In this document: positions 1 through 8,485 of the stretch, one piece after another
Layout: each line of letters starts with the position of its first letter
How positions within the stretch are numbered: the first letter of the stretch is position 1
Source of the DNA: Lachnospiraceae bacterium
GTDB taxonomy: Bacteria; Bacillota; Clostridia; Lachnospirales; Lachnospiraceae
Reading direction: 5' to 3'
Assembly: GCA_024680055.1 (NCBI GenBank)
Contig: JAILCP010000022.1
Location: 1-46,203 of the forward strand
Length of the DNA stretch: 46,203 bases
Made by a program: the position numbers and the translations under genes
Notes under the pieces: model-generated
The model's input: only the letters and a program-made list of their open reading frames with translations
Database searches by the model: none
What the model was told of the DNA's origin: nothing

Positions 1-1
1 T

Positions 2-1819
2 GAAGAATACGCAAAAGAACATGCAAGTAGTCCTGCTGTTCTCTGCTGTCGTGCAGAAGAAGGTACGACTTTAACAAGTCATAACCTTGAAGATCCTGCC
101 ATTTTTGATGATCTTGTTGATTCAGGATTATTAAACCTTGAAGGTGCTTTAACAATTGGTCAGGTAATCGGTTCTACATTAACAGGAACTTACGATTCTT
201 TAACACCATTAACCAAGGAGAAGGTTGATAAGATTCAGGAAGCTAACGCAGCTTCTGAAGAAGCTCCGGCTCCTGCAGCAGCTCCGGCCGCTGTATCCGG
301 AACTACACTCTCCGCACCTGTAGCAGGTGGAACATTAAAGATTTCTATCGGAGAAGGAAAAGACATTCATGTAACAATGCCACTTGTTAGTGGTGGAAAT
401 GCTGCAGCAGGCGTTGTTGCTCCTGTAGCTGGTGCTCCAGCAGCTGCTGGTGAACCAAAATTACTTAGAACATTAACACGTCATCATTACAAAATCACAG
501 AAGTAAAACGTGGACCTGAAACAAAGATTGAAGGAACTACTCTTTACATCCGTGAAGGCATCGAAAAAGAAGCTGTAGATAGCCAGAAACTTGTATATGA
601 CTTAAAGATTGATATTATTACACCAGCTGAATATCACACATATTCAGAAACAATCATGGACGTACAGCCAATCGCTGTAAAAGAAAAAGGATCTGAACTT
701 GGTTCAGGTGTAACAAGAGTCCTTGATGGTGTTATCATGATGGTAACCGGTACAGACGCTAACGGCGTACAGATCGGTGAGTTCGGTTCTTCCGAAGGTA
801 TCCTTGACGAGAACATTATGTGGGGTCGTCCAGGTGCTCCTGAAAAAGGTGAAATCTTCATCAAGACTCAGGTAACCATCAAAGAAGGAACTAACATGGA
901 ACGTCCTGGACCTTTAGCAGCTCACTCTGCTACTGATGTTATTACTCAGGAAATCCGTGAAGCATTAAAGAAACTTGACGATGAGTCCTTAATCGTTGAT
1001 AAGGAAACATTTGAACAGTATCGTAACCCAGGAAAGAAGAAAGTTGTAATCGTTAAAGAGATCATGGGCCAGGGTGCTATGCATGATAACTTACTTCTTC
1101 CACAGGAACCTGTAGGTGTTCTTGGAGCTCGTCCTAACGTAGACCTTGGAAACGTACCTGTTGTTGTATCTCCACTTGAGGTATTAGACGGATGTATCCA
1201 CGCTCTTACATGTATCGGACCTGCATCTAAAGAAATGTCTCGTCATTACTGGAGAGAGCCACTTGTTCTCGAAGCATTATTTGACAAAGACGTTGACCTT
1301 GTAGGTGTTGTATTAGTTGGTTCTCCTCAGATTAACGCTGAGAAGTTCTACGTATCCCGTCGTGTTGGTATGACATGTGAAGCATTGGAAGTTGACGGAG
1401 CTTTCGTTACAACTGAAGGATTCGGAAACAACCACATCGACTTTGCTAGCCATATTGAGCAGATTGGTATGCGTGATATCCCGGTTGTTGGTTTATCCTT
1501 CTGTGCTAAACAGGGTGCTCTTGTTGTAGGTAACAAGTACATGGTAAGCATGGTTGATAACAACAAGTCTGAAGGCGGTATCGAAAACGAAGTTCTTGCA
1601 AACAATACACTTTGCCACGAAGATGCTATTCGTGCTCTTGCAATGTTAAAGACAAGAATGAACGGAACCGAAGTTAAAGCTGCTGAACGTAAATGGAATC
1701 CTGCAGTTAAAGATAACAACATGAAGTTAATCTCTAACGTAACAGGAAAACCAGTTGAGCGTGTAGAAAACGAAACATCTCTTCCAATGAGCCAGAAACG
1801 TAAGGAGAAATACTCCTAG
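2..1819 (+). CDS. prdA: D-proline reductase proprotein PrdA (5' partial)
   Basis: Precursor of the two larger-precursor-derived subunits of D-proline reductase, which reductively opens D-proline to 5-aminovalerate in Stickland fermentation. The frame is open from base 2, giving 605 visible residues; only about ten N-terminal residues seem to be missing by comparison with the family. The N-terminal part carries the family motif PAVLCCRAEEGT, then an Ala/Pro-rich hinge (EAPAPAAAPAA, about residues 88-98). PrdA is known to cleave itself at a cysteine that becomes a pyruvoyl group; the candidate here is the Cys of ALTCIGPASKE, codon 1211-1213. The C-terminal part repeats motifs seen in PrdE (GNNHIDFASHIEQIG, VVGLSFC). 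It is followed at 21 bases by a small prd-associated gene and then prdB, so the cluster is intact downstream. PrdC and PrdR, if present, would lie to the left, outside the window. Identity is near certain. Confidence 0.97.
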   Translation, partial: EEYAKEHASSPAVLCCRAEEGTTLTSHNLEDPAIFDDLVDSGLLNLEGALTIGQVIGSTLTGTYDSLTPLTKEKVDKIQEANAASEEAPAPAAAPAAVSGTTLSAPVAGGTLKISIGEGKDIHVTMPLVSGGNAAAGVVAPVAGAPAAAGEPKLLRTLTRHHYKITEVKRGPETKIEGTTLYIREGIEKEAVDSQKLVYDLKIDIITPAEYHTYSETIMDVQPIAVKEKGSELGSGVTRVLDGVIMMVTGTDANGVQIGEFGSSEGILDENIMWGRPGAPEKGEIFIKTQVTIKEGTNMERPGPLAAHSATDVITQEIREALKKLDDESLIVDKETFEQYRNPGKKKVVIVKEIMGQGAMHDNLLLPQEPVGVLGARPNVDLGNVPVVVSPLEVLDGCIHALTCIGPASKEMSRHYWREPLVLEALFDKDVDLVGVVLVGSPQINAEKFYVSRRVGMTCEALEVDGAFVTTEGFGNNHIDFASHIEQIGMRDIPVVGLSFCAKQGALVVGNKYMVSMVDNNKSEGGIENEVLANNTLCHEDAIRALAMLKTRMNGTEVKAAERKWNPAVKDNNMKLISNVTGKPVERVENETSLPMSQKRKEKYS

Positions 1820-1840
1820 GTAGAGGTATAGGTGAAAGTT

Positions 1841-2131
1841 ATGTCATTGAATTACGGAGATAAAATCATCTATATGGAAGGCATCATTGTAAAAATTACA
1901 GATGGTGCTGTTGGAATGGATTTAAAGGGACGTCTTGGCTACCTTGAAATTCCAATGAGAATGTTAATCACTGACTATCCTCTTAAGATAGGTCAGGAAG
2001 TTGGTTTTAACATGAGTTTTATCGAACAGCTCAGTGAAGAACCAAATGAAACATATGTAAATAATCAAATTAATAAACAACGCGCGGCTCAAGAAATAAT
2101 TGATGCCGGGAAAGGGGTTCGAAATGTCTGA
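1841..2131 (+). CDS. small prd-cluster protein between prdA and prdB
   Basis: A protein of 96 residues with no membrane segment or signal peptide. It begins with a conserved-looking stretch, YGDKIIYMEGIIVKI, and continues into a predicted beta-rich core. Proteins of this size sit between prdA and prdB in other proline-reducing clostridia; I recall them being named after Clostridium botulinum CBO2463/CBO2479, but their function is unknown to me. I chose the ATG at 1841 because AGGTGA lies five bases upstream; an upstream in-frame GTG at 1832 with GAGGT four bases before it is possible. The 3' end overlaps the start of prdB by eight bases, which suggests translational coupling. A role in assembly or maturation of the reductase is inference from position only. 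Confidence 0.75.
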   Translation: MSLNYGDKIIYMEGIIVKITDGAVGMDLKGRLGYLEIPMRMLITDYPLKIGQEVGFNMSFIEQLSEEPNETYVNNQINKQRAAQEIIDAGKGVRNV

Positions 2132-2849
2132 TTTTAACATTGAAGGTTTACAGTCCGAAATTTACGTACCTGTAACACCTCCTCCAGTTTGGGCACCGGT
2201 AACCAAACCTCTTAACGAGATGAAGATTGCCATTGCTACTGCAGCTGGAGTACATCATAAAAAAGATAAACGTTTTAACCTTGCTGGAGACTTTACTTTC
2301 CGTGAGGTAAGAGATGATATGCCATCAAGTGAATTAATGGTATCCCATGGTGGATATGACAACAGTGATGTTAACAAAGATATCAACTGTATGTTCCCAA
2401 TTGACCGTTTACATGAAATGGCTAAAGATGGAGTTATCGGAAGTGTTTCCGAAATCCACATTGGATTCATGGGTGGTGGTGGAAACCAGGAGAAATTCAA
2501 AAATGAAACTGGTCCAGCAATCGCTCAGATCATGAAAGATCATAATGTTGACGCTGTAGTTCTTACCGCTGGCTGAGGCACCTGTCATCGTTCTGCAGTA
2601 TTAGTGCAGAGAGCTATTGAAGAAGCAGGTATCCCAACTGTTATTATTGCAGCGTTACCACCAGTAGTTAAACAGACTGGTACACCACGTGCAGCTGCTC
2701 CATTGGTACCTATGGGTGCTAATGCCGGTGCTCCACATGATGTTGACATGCAGTATCACATCGTACATGATGCATTGAACTTACTTGAAACTCTGGATTC
2801 TCCAGGACAGGTAGTTCCACTTCCATACGAGTATACCGCTAAGGTTTAA
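2124..2849 (+). CDS. prdB: D-proline reductase selenoprotein subunit PrdB (Sec at UGA 2574-2576)
   Basis: The selenocysteine-containing catalytic subunit of D-proline reductase. Read through the in-frame TGA at 2574-2576 it gives 241 residues, the normal family length, with Sec as residue 151 in the context LTAG-U-GTCHRS, the UxxC redox motif known for this subunit. After the UGA the frame stays open to TAA at 2849 and encodes the expected C-terminal half (IPTVIIAALPPVVKQTG, PLVPMGANAG), so this is neither a pseudogene nor two genes. The start ATG at 2124 has an AAAGGGG site six bases upstream; upstream in-frame TTG and ATG codons lack one. A hairpin just after the UGA may serve as SECIS. Translation needs SelA and SelB, encoded convergently a few kilobases away in this window. 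Confidence 0.97.
2574..2611 (+). promoter_or_regulatory. candidate bacterial SECIS hairpin of prdB
   Basis: A small hairpin, TCTGCA (2592-2597), loop GTATTAG, TGCAGA (2605-2610), begins 15 bases after the UGA. A hairpin with an apical loop 16-37 bases after the UGA is the usual bacterial arrangement recognised by the C-terminal winged helices of SelB. The loop contains G and U, as in known elements. The fold is by eye; the requirement for some SECIS here is established knowledge. Confidence 0.6.
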
Positions 2850-2861
2850 TGTTATTTATTT

Positions 2862-2895
2862 GCTGTCGCGGCTACTAAGCCGCGGCAGCATTTTT
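2862..2895 (+). terminator. terminator hairpin between prdB and prdD
   Basis: An 11-pair GC-rich stem (GCTGTCGCGGC with GCCGCGGCAGC, one G-T pair) around the loop TACTAA is followed by ATTTTTA. It lies 12 bases after the prdB stop. It probably ends most prdAB transcripts and makes prdD/prdE less abundant, or works as an attenuator. Confidence 0.85.
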
Positions 2896-2897
2896 AC

Positions 2898-2903
2898 TAT
2901 AAT
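2898..2903 (+). promoter_or_regulatory. possible -10 element for prdDE
   Basis: A perfect TATAAT preceded by TAC lies just after the prdB terminator and 23 bases before the prdD start codon. I see no good -35 hexamer at the right distance because the terminator stem occupies that place. It could be a weak separate promoter for prdDE, or chance. Confidence 0.3.
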
Positions 2904-2926
2904 GTAGTATTTTGGAGGGATTGTTT

Positions 2927-3700
2927 ATGAAAGTAATGCGACGATTAACCATTCAAAGCTTTCACATTAGTTCCGTTACCATGGGAGATAACTTTGATAT
3001 TTCACTGGAGACTTCTACTCCGGAAAAACGTTATGCTCTCACTATTCCATCTGACTATCTGCCCTACTTACCAATGGCAGACGTAGTCTCCAGCATTTCC
3101 ATGCGAATTATTACCCCTGAAAATCACCATGTGCATAATGAGTCCATCATGGATGTTTTTCCTATTTCCACTAAGGTTTTAGGTAAAATCGGTGAAGGTA
3201 CTTCTCGTACACTCACAGGTGTATATGGCATGATTACAGGTGTTGATGAGGCCGGAACACCGGTTTGCGCATTTGGAAACTCCGATGGAATGCTTGATGA
3301 ACAGATGATTCTTGATAAGCCTGGAACACCGGGCAAGGATGATCTGATTATTTGTTTTGATGCGGTTCTTAAAACAGGAGAAGGTTTTAAGAGAACCGGA
3401 CCTAATGCAATACATCAGGCAGTCGACACCTATTGCCAAAACATTCGGGAACTAATGAAAAAATTTCACGGAAAAGATTGTACCGACGAACAGGATTTTG
3501 AGGACGTCATTCATCCGGGAAAACCTAAGGTTGCATTGGTAAAACTGGTTTCCGGCCAGGGTTCCATGTACGATACCAGATTTCTTCCGGCAGAACCATC
3601 CGGATTTATTGACGGTCATTCTGTCATTGATATTACAGGTGTGCCTGTAATGTTAAGTCCAAATGAATATCGTGACGGCGCAATTCGCGCATTGTATTAA
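2927..3700 (+). CDS. prdD: proline reductase-associated protein PrdD (PrdA N-terminal-like)
   Basis: A protein of 257 residues that closely parallels the middle of PrdA. Matching pairs include NESIMDVFPIS against SETIMDVQPIA, TRTLTGVYGMITG against TRVLDGVIMMVTG, and HPGKPKVALVK against NPGKKKVVIVK. It ends at RDGAIRALY, exactly where PrdA reads LDGCIHALT before its self-cleavage cysteine. PrdD is a known member of the prd cluster; its precise role is not settled to my knowledge. The ATG at 2927 has GGAGGG seven bases upstream; an upstream TTG at 2912 overlaps that ribosome site and is unlikely. It lacks the alanine/proline hinge and N-terminal domain of PrdA. A separate ribosome site for prdE shows that prdD and prdE are two genes, not a frameshifted prdA. 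Confidence 0.92.
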   Translation: MKVMRRLTIQSFHISSVTMGDNFDISLETSTPEKRYALTIPSDYLPYLPMADVVSSISMRIITPENHHVHNESIMDVFPISTKVLGKIGEGTSRTLTGVYGMITGVDEAGTPVCAFGNSDGMLDEQMILDKPGTPGKDDLIICFDAVLKTGEGFKRTGPNAIHQAVDTYCQNIRELMKKFHGKDCTDEQDFEDVIHPGKPKVALVKLVSGQGSMYDTRFLPAEPSGFIDGHSVIDITGVPVMLSPNEYRDGAIRALY

Positions 3701-3712
3701 AGGAGGTAGCTT

Positions 3713-4174
3713 ATGGGTGTAGGACCATCAACCAAAGAAACCACATTGCATCACTTCAGAGATCCTCTTATAAAGATATTGGGACAGGATGAAGAGATTG
3801 ATTTTCAAGGAATCATTGTGGGAGGAATTCCACAGGATAATGTAAGTAAAATAAGAACCGGCGAACGTATCGGTGCATGGGTAGAGGCCATGCGTTGTGA
3901 TGGCGTTATTGTCAGTGCTGACAGCTGGGGAAACAGTGACATCGATTTTGCCAATACCGTAGAACAAATCGGTTCTCGAGGCATACCGGTTGTGGGATGC
4001 AGCTTCTGCGGAACCACCGGCCAATTTGTTGTTACCAATCCATATATGGATACCATTGTGGATATAAATAAAAGTGAAGAAGGGGTGGAAACCGACGTGG
4101 TGGGTGAAAACTGCCTGACGGAACTGGATGCCAGAAAAGCCGCTGCCCTTTTAAAATTGAAAATGAGGAAATAG
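3713..4174 (+). CDS. prdE: proline reductase-associated protein PrdE (PrdA C-terminal-like)
   Basis: A protein of 153 residues that parallels the part of PrdA after its cleavage cysteine. It begins MGVGPSTKE where PrdA has CIGPASKE, then shares GNSDIDFANTVEQIG and GIPVVGCSFC. The residue that becomes pyruvoyl in PrdA has no counterpart other than the start region (Met-Gly-Val), so PrdE is not expected to carry the same cofactor. The start is supported by AAAGGAGGT just upstream. It lies 12 bases after prdD and ends just before a strong terminator, so it closes this prd unit. No prdF-like proline racemase follows. Function is inferred from cluster membership. Confidence 0.92.
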   Translation: MGVGPSTKETTLHHFRDPLIKILGQDEEIDFQGIIVGGIPQDNVSKIRTGERIGAWVEAMRCDGVIVSADSWGNSDIDFANTVEQIGSRGIPVVGCSFCGTTGQFVVTNPYMDTIVDINKSEEGVETDVVGENCLTELDARKAAALLKLKMRK

Positions 4175-4195
4175 AGAATTTTAGATATAAATATA

Positions 4196-4230
4196 GGTGA
4201 TTGACTCCCAAAAGGGAGCAATCACCTTTT
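4196..4230 (+). terminator. terminator after prdE
   Basis: GGTGATTGACTCCC and GGGAGCAATCACC form a stem with one bulged A and an AAAA loop, followed by TTTTATTTT. It ends the plus-strand prd unit. The minus-strand LysR gene stops at 4234, so the hairpin also follows that gene, though with a weaker T tract in that direction. Confidence 0.88.
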
Positions 4231-4233
4231 ATT

Positions 4234-5157
4234 TTACTCTTCTGATATATTATAATAATTGGAAACATATTCCACAAAAAGGTTTTCGTAAGGTCTACAA
4301 ATGCCTTTTCTACGATATACAATATTGAGATTACGTTCTGCACCGGTGCAACAAAGTTCAAAGGTAATAATTTTACCTCTCTCCTCGTAATCCTTCACAG
4401 CCTTTTCTGAAATCAAAGATACTCCAAGGCCTCCCGCCACCATATTTTTAATGGCTTCCGAATCGTTTAATCTGGCAATAACATTCAAATCGATGTCATT
4501 GATGCCAAGCTGTTCCAAAACACGATCGGCATATTTCTTACTACCGCTTCCTCTCTCTCTGGATAAAACGCTTCCGTTTTTCAGAATATCTTTTAAAATT
4601 TCCATATCTTGGGTTTCATTGTATTTTTCTTTTAATTTGGCATATTCCTCTGTATTTGGTGTTACAAGAATCAAACGGTCTTTGTAAAACGGTGTACAGG
4701 AAATATCATCCTGACATACGTCCATACCGATAAATCCAACCTGATAATTTCCACTGTACAACCCGTCAAGAATCTCCTGACTGTCACCCTGATGGATAAT
4801 AAACTGAACATCCGGGTATTTCTTTTTATAATTGGATAAAAGCTCCGGTAAAATGTACGTAGACGGTATGGTTGAACTTCCTAAATGAATGGTCTTCTTC
4901 TCTTCATCGGACCAGGATTTTAAAAGTCGATCACGAATACCTAAAATATCAGATGCACATTCGTACAGCTCTTTTCCACGCTCTGTCACCTTAATGCTCT
5001 TGGTGTGGCGATTCAAAAGCTTGGTATGAAGTTCCATCTCCAACATCTGTATATGGGTACTGATGGTGGGTTGAGAAATAAATAATTTCTCTGCCGCCTT
5101 TGTAAAACTGCCATATTCAACTACTGCAACATAGGATTCTAACTGTTTTAATTCCAT
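4234..5157 (-). CDS. LysR-family regulator, selenium-metabolism-associated type
   Basis: A 307-residue LysR-type regulator. Residues 1-60 form the winged helix-turn-helix (LESYVAVVEYGSFTKAAEKL, then SQPTISTHIQMLE); the remainder is a periplasmic-binding-like effector domain with the usual YPDVQFIIHQGD and GGLGVSLIS segments. It is the last gene of the run ending selA-selB, 17 bases after selB, and lies tail to tail with the prd cluster. A LysR group associated with selenium metabolism is known from such neighbourhoods. The assignment to that group rests on context and general resemblance. It may sense selenium state or proline-reductase demand; that is inference. AGAGGGGT eight bases upstream supports the ATG. 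Confidence 0.88.
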   Translation of the reverse strand: MELKQLESYVAVVEYGSFTKAAEKLFISQPTISTHIQMLEMELHTKLLNRHTKSIKVTERGKELYECASDILGIRDRLLKSWSDEEKKTIHLGSSTIPSTYILPELLSNYKKKYPDVQFIIHQGDSQEILDGLYSGNYQVGFIGMDVCQDDISCTPFYKDRLILVTPNTEEYAKLKEKYNETQDMEILKDILKNGSVLSRERGSGSKKYADRVLEQLGINDIDLNVIARLNDSEAIKNMVAGGLGVSLISEKAVKDYEERGKIITFELCCTGAERNLNIVYRRKGICRPYENLFVEYVSNYYNISEE

Positions 5158-5174
5158 TTGGTTATACCCCTCTT

Positions 5175-7094
5175 CTAACCTATATTCTTATTAAACTTTC
5201 TTTCTGTTTCTTTACCGCACCACATGGTAATTTGACAATCGTCAAGATACGCCATCAGCGGTTTTGCCGCCTTACGACTGACGTTGAGTAAATCTCTTAA
5301 TGTGGCAAAGGATAAAATCTCTTCCTCCGCAAAATAAGAAATTACTTTTTCCCGAATCGCCCTGGCGATTTCTGTGGTCGTAACTATTGTATCATGAATT
5401 CGCACCAATTGTCCCATACGAATCAAAGAATCCATAACATCTTCTGCATTGGAATCATTTTGATCAAGTAGTGGCGCATAATCATAAAGAGCAAAACCGG
5501 CTTCTTTTGCCGCATCCTTTACCTTTGAGGAAAGCTGTGTAAAATAGTCATCTTCCACAATCTCAAAGTCACAATTCCAAACAAATTCATCCTTTGCATT
5601 TAATTTTTGATGGGCAATCAAATATTCAAAATAGGCATCCACCGCTGCGGTGTTCCAGCCCTTAAAATATTTGCTTTTCAGCACAGCACGTAAGATTCCC
5701 GGCTTATAAGGATGGGCCTGATGAAATGCCATCAGTTCTCCGGTAAGTTCCCCTGTTTTTTCCTCCGAAGCTCCAAAGGACCAGTAAAACGGCTGTTTTC
5801 GACCCGGTATATAACAACAGCGGTCTTCCTGCACCAGACTTTGAAGATTCTCCATTAGCTCCTCTTTTCCCATTTGAACCTGTGATTCCAGTTCGGAAAG
5901 GGACAAAGGCGCCTTAACCGCGTCATTTATGGTACTTACAATCAACTGCTCCTCCTTGCCTTCTTTACGCTGGGCAAGGGTGGCAATCACATTCTGGTCA
6001 AATCGATGATGCTTTTTGGCATCAATTTGTAAAACAATTCCACCACCAAGGGTCTCAAGAGGTGATAAAAAGCGAATAACAAATTTATCATTTCGTTTTA
6101 CACACACTTCACGCTCTGTAACAAGCTGGGCAAAACCGCTTTCTCCAGCATGAAGTTCCGGCACATCAAGTAAAATCACCCTGGCGATTACTTCGTCAGA
6201 ACCAATGTGCAGATGCACCTTACTCTGATTTTTTACCACACGATTGCAATCCGAAGATAGGGAAATACTGACATCCAGCCGGTTCACCGGACGAATGGAA
6301 TCCGGATAGGCAAGTACCATTCCCCTATGAACTTCTTCTTTGGCAATACCGGAAATTAAAAGTGCGGCTCTTTGACCGGCATACACTTCCTCCACCGGCT
6401 CTCCATGGGTTTGAAGACTTCGGATTTTGGTAAGTTTTCCCGCCGGATACAACATCACTTCCTGTTCCACGCGAATGCTGCTTTCAAGTACCGTACCGGC
6501 AACCACCGTTCCAAGACCTTTTACGGTAAAAAGGCGGTCCACCGGCAATCTGAAATGACCGCTAACGTCACGGTCGTGAACTGCTGTGGAGGCCATTTTT
6601 ACCACCATATGCTTTAATTCTTCAATGTTGGTACCTTCTTTGGCACTGACAGAAATCATTTCCCAGGAGGAAAAAATACGGCCTTTCAGCTCATCCTTAA
6701 TCTCCTCTTCCATCATTTCCGCCCATTCCTCTTCCACCATGTCAAGCTTGGTGAGAACAAGAATACCTCGCTTGATTCCCAATTGTTCCAAAATATCAAG
6801 GTGTTCCCTGGTCTGTGGCATAATTCCCTCATCAAGTGCAATGGTTAAAAGTACCAAGTCCATACCACACACACCGGCCAGCATGTTTGGCAAAAACTTT
6901 TCGTGTCCCGGCACATCAATGATTCCAGCTCTCATGCCTCCCGGCAAATCAAAATAGGTAAATCCCAAATCTATGGTGATACCACGTTGTTTTTCTTCTT
7001 TTCCCGTATCGGTTTCACGACCTGTCAGTGCTCTGATTAAGGCTGTTTTACCATGATCGATATGACCTGCGGTTCCAATAATTATATGTTCCAT
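5175..7094 (-). CDS. selB: selenocysteine-specific elongation factor SelB
   Basis: A GTPase of 639 residues that delivers Sec-tRNA(Sec) to ribosomes at UGA codons flagged by a SECIS hairpin. The GTPase domain shows G1 GTAGHIDHGKTAL (8-20), the RGITIDLGF switch, G3 DVPGHE, and G4 TKLD. Beta-barrel domains follow (DRLFTVKGLGTVVAGT), and the C-terminal third has the four winged-helix repeats expected to bind the SECIS RNA. Length and domain order are normal. Its ATG overlaps the end of selA by 13 bases, so the two are translationally coupled. The only selenoprotein gene visible in this window is prdB. selD and tRNA-Sec are not in the window. Confidence 0.97.
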   Translation of the reverse strand: MEHIIIGTAGHIDHGKTALIRALTGRETDTGKEEKQRGITIDLGFTYFDLPGGMRAGIIDVPGHEKFLPNMLAGVCGMDLVLLTIALDEGIMPQTREHLDILEQLGIKRGILVLTKLDMVEEEWAEMMEEEIKDELKGRIFSSWEMISVSAKEGTNIEELKHMVVKMASTAVHDRDVSGHFRLPVDRLFTVKGLGTVVAGTVLESSIRVEQEVMLYPAGKLTKIRSLQTHGEPVEEVYAGQRAALLISGIAKEEVHRGMVLAYPDSIRPVNRLDVSISLSSDCNRVVKNQSKVHLHIGSDEVIARVILLDVPELHAGESGFAQLVTEREVCVKRNDKFVIRFLSPLETLGGGIVLQIDAKKHHRFDQNVIATLAQRKEGKEEQLIVSTINDAVKAPLSLSELESQVQMGKEELMENLQSLVQEDRCCYIPGRKQPFYWSFGASEEKTGELTGELMAFHQAHPYKPGILRAVLKSKYFKGWNTAAVDAYFEYLIAHQKLNAKDEFVWNCDFEIVEDDYFTQLSSKVKDAAKEAGFALYDYAPLLDQNDSNAEDVMDSLIRMGQLVRIHDTIVTTTEIARAIREKVISYFAEEEILSFATLRDLLNVSRKAAKPLMAYLDDCQITMWCGKETERKFNKNIG

Positions 7095-8485
7095 TTTTCT
7101 TTTATAACCTCAACTGTGGCTTCAAATTCTTTTTCGTACATGGTTCGAACATCAAACAGAATATGATTTTCCCATAATCTTACAACGATTGGCAGTTCTC
7201 CCTCTCGAAGGGCATCTGCAAATGCGTCCACCTGTAAATTCTCCCCCTGTAATGTTACGGCATAACTTGGAAGCATTTCACCCGGCAAGGATCCGCCTCC
7301 CACCGGATTTTCGCAAAGCAAAATATCCACTTTCACCCGCTCATCCAATGCCTCTTTTAACATGGCGGCAAAGCGATTGGCTTTTTCCTTTAAGGTTTCA
7401 AGGGGTGTGGTCATAATATTTAACACCGGAATATTTTTCACTGCATAAGCTTCGTCCTCATACATGGAAAAAACAGTCTCCAGCATCGCTGCCGTACATT
7501 TATCAATTCTCATGGCACGGGTGAGGGGATGTTTCTTACAAAGCTCAATCCACTCCTTTTTACCGGCAAGGATTCCTGCCTGCGGGCCGCCAAACAGCTT
7601 ATCGCCGCTAAAACATACCACGTCTACCCCTGCTTTGATACTTTCCTGTACCGTTGGTTCTTTGCGCAATCCGTAACGGGAAAGATCAATCAGAACGCCG
7701 CTTCCCAAATCTTCAATAACCGGTACTCCGTGTTTTTTACCAAGTTGTACCAGATCTTCTCTTTCCACGCTTTCGGTAAAACCAAGCACCTTGTAGTTGC
7801 TTGTATGCACCTTTAAAAGGGCACCGCAATCCTCTGTAATCACTTCTTCGTAATCGGAAAGTCTGGTTTTGTTGGTGGTTCCAACTTCAATTCTCTTGCA
7901 ACCGCTTTGATCGATAATATCCGGAATACGGAATTTACCGCCGATTTCGATTTGTTCTCCACGGGAAACCACCACTTCTTTCCCGTTTCCCACAGCGCTT
8001 ACCATAAGAAGTGCTGCTGCAGCATTGTTGTTTACCGCCATAGCTGCTTCCGCTCCGGTAATTTCACAAATCAGTTTTTCAAAATGAGAATATCGCTCCC
8101 CTCGCTTTCCTGCTTTTAAATCGTATTCCAGATTCATATAGCCCTGCATTTTTACCATTAAATCATCTAAGGCTTTTTGCGGAAGAGGCGCACGTCCAAG
8201 GTTGGTATGAAGGATTACCCCTGTGGCATTGATCACATGCTTTAAATTGGATTTTTTCTTTTCAGTCACAAGGTTGATAACATTCTGCTCTAAAACGTCT
8301 AATTTCTCCTTTAACCCATCCTCACTTGGGTCCTTACTTAAATACTTTCTGATTTTATCAAGTTCATAGCCGATGGCTTCTTTTACCGGTTCCTTTCCGT
8401 AAACAGTAACCACCTCTTTGATTCTTTCTTTTTCCAGAACCACGTCTACCTTTGGAATTAAGCGAAATAATTGATTGTTACTCAT
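7082..8485 (-). CDS. selA: L-seryl-tRNA(Sec) selenium transferase SelA
   Basis: A PLP enzyme of 467 residues that converts seryl-tRNA(Sec) to selenocysteinyl-tRNA(Sec) using selenophosphate. Family landmarks are NATGVILHTNLGRAPLP (about 84-100), AVNNNAAAALL, EVGTTNKTRLSDYE, and the cofactor lysine in SGDKLFGGPQAG. Length is normal. Its start ATG overlaps the stop of the upstream AI-2E-family gene (ATGAGTAA), and its own 3' end overlaps selB. These overlaps make co-transcription very likely. Identity is secure. Confidence 0.97.
   Translation of the reverse strand: MSNNQLFRLIPKVDVVLEKERIKEVVTVYGKEPVKEAIGYELDKIRKYLSKDPSEDGLKEKLDVLEQNVINLVTEKKKSNLKHVINATGVILHTNLGRAPLPQKALDDLMVKMQGYMNLEYDLKAGKRGERYSHFEKLICEITGAEAAMAVNNNAAAALLMVSAVGNGKEVVVSRGEQIEIGGKFRIPDIIDQSGCKRIEVGTTNKTRLSDYEEVITEDCGALLKVHTSNYKVLGFTESVEREDLVQLGKKHGVPVIEDLGSGVLIDLSRYGLRKEPTVQESIKAGVDVVCFSGDKLFGGPQAGILAGKKEWIELCKKHPLTRAMRIDKCTAAMLETVFSMYEDEAYAVKNIPVLNIMTTPLETLKEKANRFAAMLKEALDERVKVDILLCENPVGGGSLPGEMLPSYAVTLQGENLQVDAFADALREGELPIVVRLWENHILFDVRTMYEKEFEATVEVIKEKWNI

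Noticed and set aside
2604-2849. Separate small gene after a stop codon in prdB
   Set aside because: The frame is continuous through TGA 2574-2576, which matches the known Sec position; there is no ribosome site at 2604 and the product is the C-terminal half of PrdB.
3690-3725. prdD and prdE as one frameshifted PrdA copy
   Set aside because: prdE has its own AAAGGAGGT site after the prdD stop and a proper ATG; both halves are intact.
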